Shown here piece after piece: positions 3,998-5,167 of a DNA stretch of 5,167 nt (its first letter is position 1; each line of letters begins with the position of its first letter). The notes beneath the pieces were generated by a model. The model was not told where the DNA came from. It saw only the letters and a list, made by a program, of their open reading frames with translations, and ran no database searches. The DNA is from Christensenella sp. UBA7707 (GTDB lineage Bacteria; Bacillota; Clostridia; Christensenellales; CAG-138). The position numbers were made by a program, and so were the translations under genes. Location: contig DLFZ01000032.1 of assembly GCA_002482435.1 (NCBI GenBank), forward strand, positions 11,461-16,627, given 5' to 3'.

Positions 3998-5167
3998 TTA
4001 TGAAAGCGTCCCGTAAAGACACCCGTTTTCAAGCCGTTCAACGTCCACGTTACAAAGCTTACCCAAAAGCTCCTCGCCGCCTTTTACGTCAACGCGCGCG
4101 TAGGTGCCGGTATGCCCGTAAGCATAATCCTTTTCACATTCTTCAAAAAGCACTTCCTGTGTTGTATTAAGAAACGAGCATAAATATGCCCCTTCTAGCT
4201 CGTTTCCGAGCGCAATCATCTTTTTCGCGCGTTCCGCTTTTGCGCTTTTTGAGAGCTGCCCTTCCATTTGCGCCGCCTTGGTGCCCTTGCGCGGCGAAAA
4301 AGGAAACACATGGATGCGCGAAAGCGCAACGCGGCGCAAAAACGCCTCCGTCTCCATAAATTCCTCTTCCGTTTCACCGGGAAACCCAACGATCACATCG
4401 GTTGTTATGGCGCAGCCGGGCATGGCGGCACGAAGCCTGTTTACCGCGGCCTCATACTCTTCGGGTGTATAGCGGCGGTTCATCCGTTTCAAAACGCTCG
4501 CGCTACCGCTCTGCATGGAAAGGTGAAAATGCCTGCACATCTTGGAGCTTTTTTTAACCGCCTCTACAAACGCCGCATCGACCATATTCGGCTCGAGCGA
4601 CCCAAGGCGTACACGGCGGATTTCGAAAATGTCCTCCGCAAGCGCAAAGGCGTTTGCAAGCGTGGTACCATCGCGAAAATCCCTGCCGTACGACATCACA
4701 TGGATGCCTGTCAGAACGATTTCCGAATAACCCTCTGCTGCAAGCTTTTCCATTTCTTCGCGTACACTCTTAAGCGACCTGCTGCGGATGTTTCCCCGTG
4801 CGTAAGGGATGATACAGTAGGTACAAAACCTGTCGCAACCATCCTGTATTTTCAAGTGCGCGCGTGTTCTGCTTTCGTGTATGGCGCTTATTTCCTCAAA
4901 ATCGTCGTCTCGCGTGAGCGGCTCCACAACAAAAACCTCTTCCTCGGCGTTCAATGACGCCTCAAAAAGCGAAACGATGCGGGAACGCTCCCTTGTACCA
5001 AGCACCATCCAGACGCCAGGGATCCTTTTTACCTCCTCAGGCGCAACCTGCGAATAACAACCCACCACCACGATTTTTGCATCGGGGTTGAGTGCATGCG
5101 CGCGCGAAATCATTTGGCGGGACTTTTTGTCGCCCGTTTGCGTTACGGTGCAGGTGTTGATCACATA
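3998..5167 (-). CDS. mtaB: tRNA (N6-threonylcarbamoyladenosine37-C2) methylthiotransferase MtaB, partial (N-terminus outside window)
   Basis: Radical-SAM enzyme that adds a methylthio group to t6A at position 37 of tRNAs reading ANN codons, making ms2t6A; cytoplasmic. The visible 389 codons begin mid-protein with Tyr-Val-Ile-Asn-Thr-Cys. The frame is open to the window edge, so the GTG at 5164 is internal and roughly 40-50 N-terminal residues, including the first cluster cysteine, are missing. Numbering from the first visible residue, the UPF0004 domain has Cys6 and Cys37. The radical SAM motif CxxxCxxC is Cys111, Cys115, Cys118 within DGCDRFCTYC. QSGS and a VIVGFPGET segment typical of the family follow near 219-266. 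A TRAM domain occupies about 330-389. The RYTPEEY stretch and overall spacing fit MtaB (YqeV type) better than MiaB or RimO. It ends in TAA, 19 bases before the HIT gene, so the two are probably co-transcribed. Family assignment is secure; separation from close paralogues is slightly less so. Confidence 0.95.
   Translation of the reverse strand, partial: YVINTCTVTQTGDKKSRQMISRAHALNPDAKIVVVGCYSQVAPEEVKRIPGVWMVLGTRERSRIVSLFEASLNAEEEVFVVEPLTRDDDFEEISAIHESRTRAHLKIQDGCDRFCTYCIIPYARGNIRSRSLKSVREEMEKLAAEGYSEIVLTGIHVMSYGRDFRDGTTLANAFALAEDIFEIRRVRLGSLEPNMVDAAFVEAVKKSSKMCRHFHLSMQSGSASVLKRMNRRYTPEEYEAAVNRLRAAMPGCAITTDVIVGFPGETEEEFMETEAFLRRVALSRIHVFPFSPRKGTKAAQMEGQLSKSAKAERAKKMIALGNELEGAYLCSFLNTTQEVLFEECEKDYAYGHTGTYARVDVKGGEELLGKLCNVDVERLENGCLYGTLS

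Noticed and set aside
4268..4957. Plus-strand 229-codon frame opposite mtaB
   Set aside because: Lies wholly inside the mtaB coding region in antisense and shows no domain; mtaB is certain.
1..5167. CRISPR array, transposase, attachment site, tRNA or rRNA
   Set aside because: No regularly spaced repeats, transposase motifs, cloverleaf or rRNA-like sequence seen on either strand.

Overview
The window reads as chromosomal DNA from a Gram-positive anaerobe of the class Clostridia. Base composition is roughly half G+C by eye. The evidence for lineage is the gene set (a YlmC/YmxH PRC-barrel protein, NrdR, PgeF, MtaB, a HIT protein and S21), strong AGGAGG-type ribosome binding sites, GTG and TTG starts, and sigma-A promoters with textbook hexamers. 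No genus can be named. Every supported gene lies on the minus strand, so transcription runs from the high-coordinate end to the low-coordinate end.

Right end to middle (5167 to about 3230). A tRNA t6A37 methylthiotransferase (mtaB), whose N-terminus lies outside the window, is followed after 19 bases by a HIT-family hydrolase. After an AT-rich gap comes rpsU (ribosomal protein S21, 56 codons), with its own near-consensus promoter, a hairpin leader and a downstream intrinsic terminator. The order mtaB-(hit)-rpsU is a known Firmicutes neighbourhood tied to translation. In many relatives yqeY follows rpsU, but not here.

Middle (3125 to 2373). Between the rpsU terminator and the next conserved block sits an autonomous unit: a perfect 17-bp-spaced promoter, a GTG-started two-helix membrane protein of 86 residues, and a terminator. 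A YlmC/YmxH PRC-barrel protein follows, best started at a TTG codon, with its own terminator.

Left half (2370 to 1). An extended -10 promoter drives nrdR, the Zn-ribbon/ATP-cone repressor of ribonucleotide reductase genes. It is tightly coupled to pgeF (laccase-domain protein), whose ribosome binding site overlaps the nrdR stop codon. A 51-base, near-perfect nested palindrome then covers the ribosome binding site of a multi-helix membrane protein that loosely resembles DUF1614. The last 317 bases hold no convincing gene. They contain a cluster of GC-rich hairpins (about 141-260) and a strong minus-strand promoter (43-72) firing out of the window.

No clear new multi-gene system is visible. 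This is mostly conserved housekeeping DNA. The items most worth a second look are the palindrome over the membrane-protein start, the hairpin cluster at 141-260, the self-contained small membrane protein unit, and the rpsU leader.
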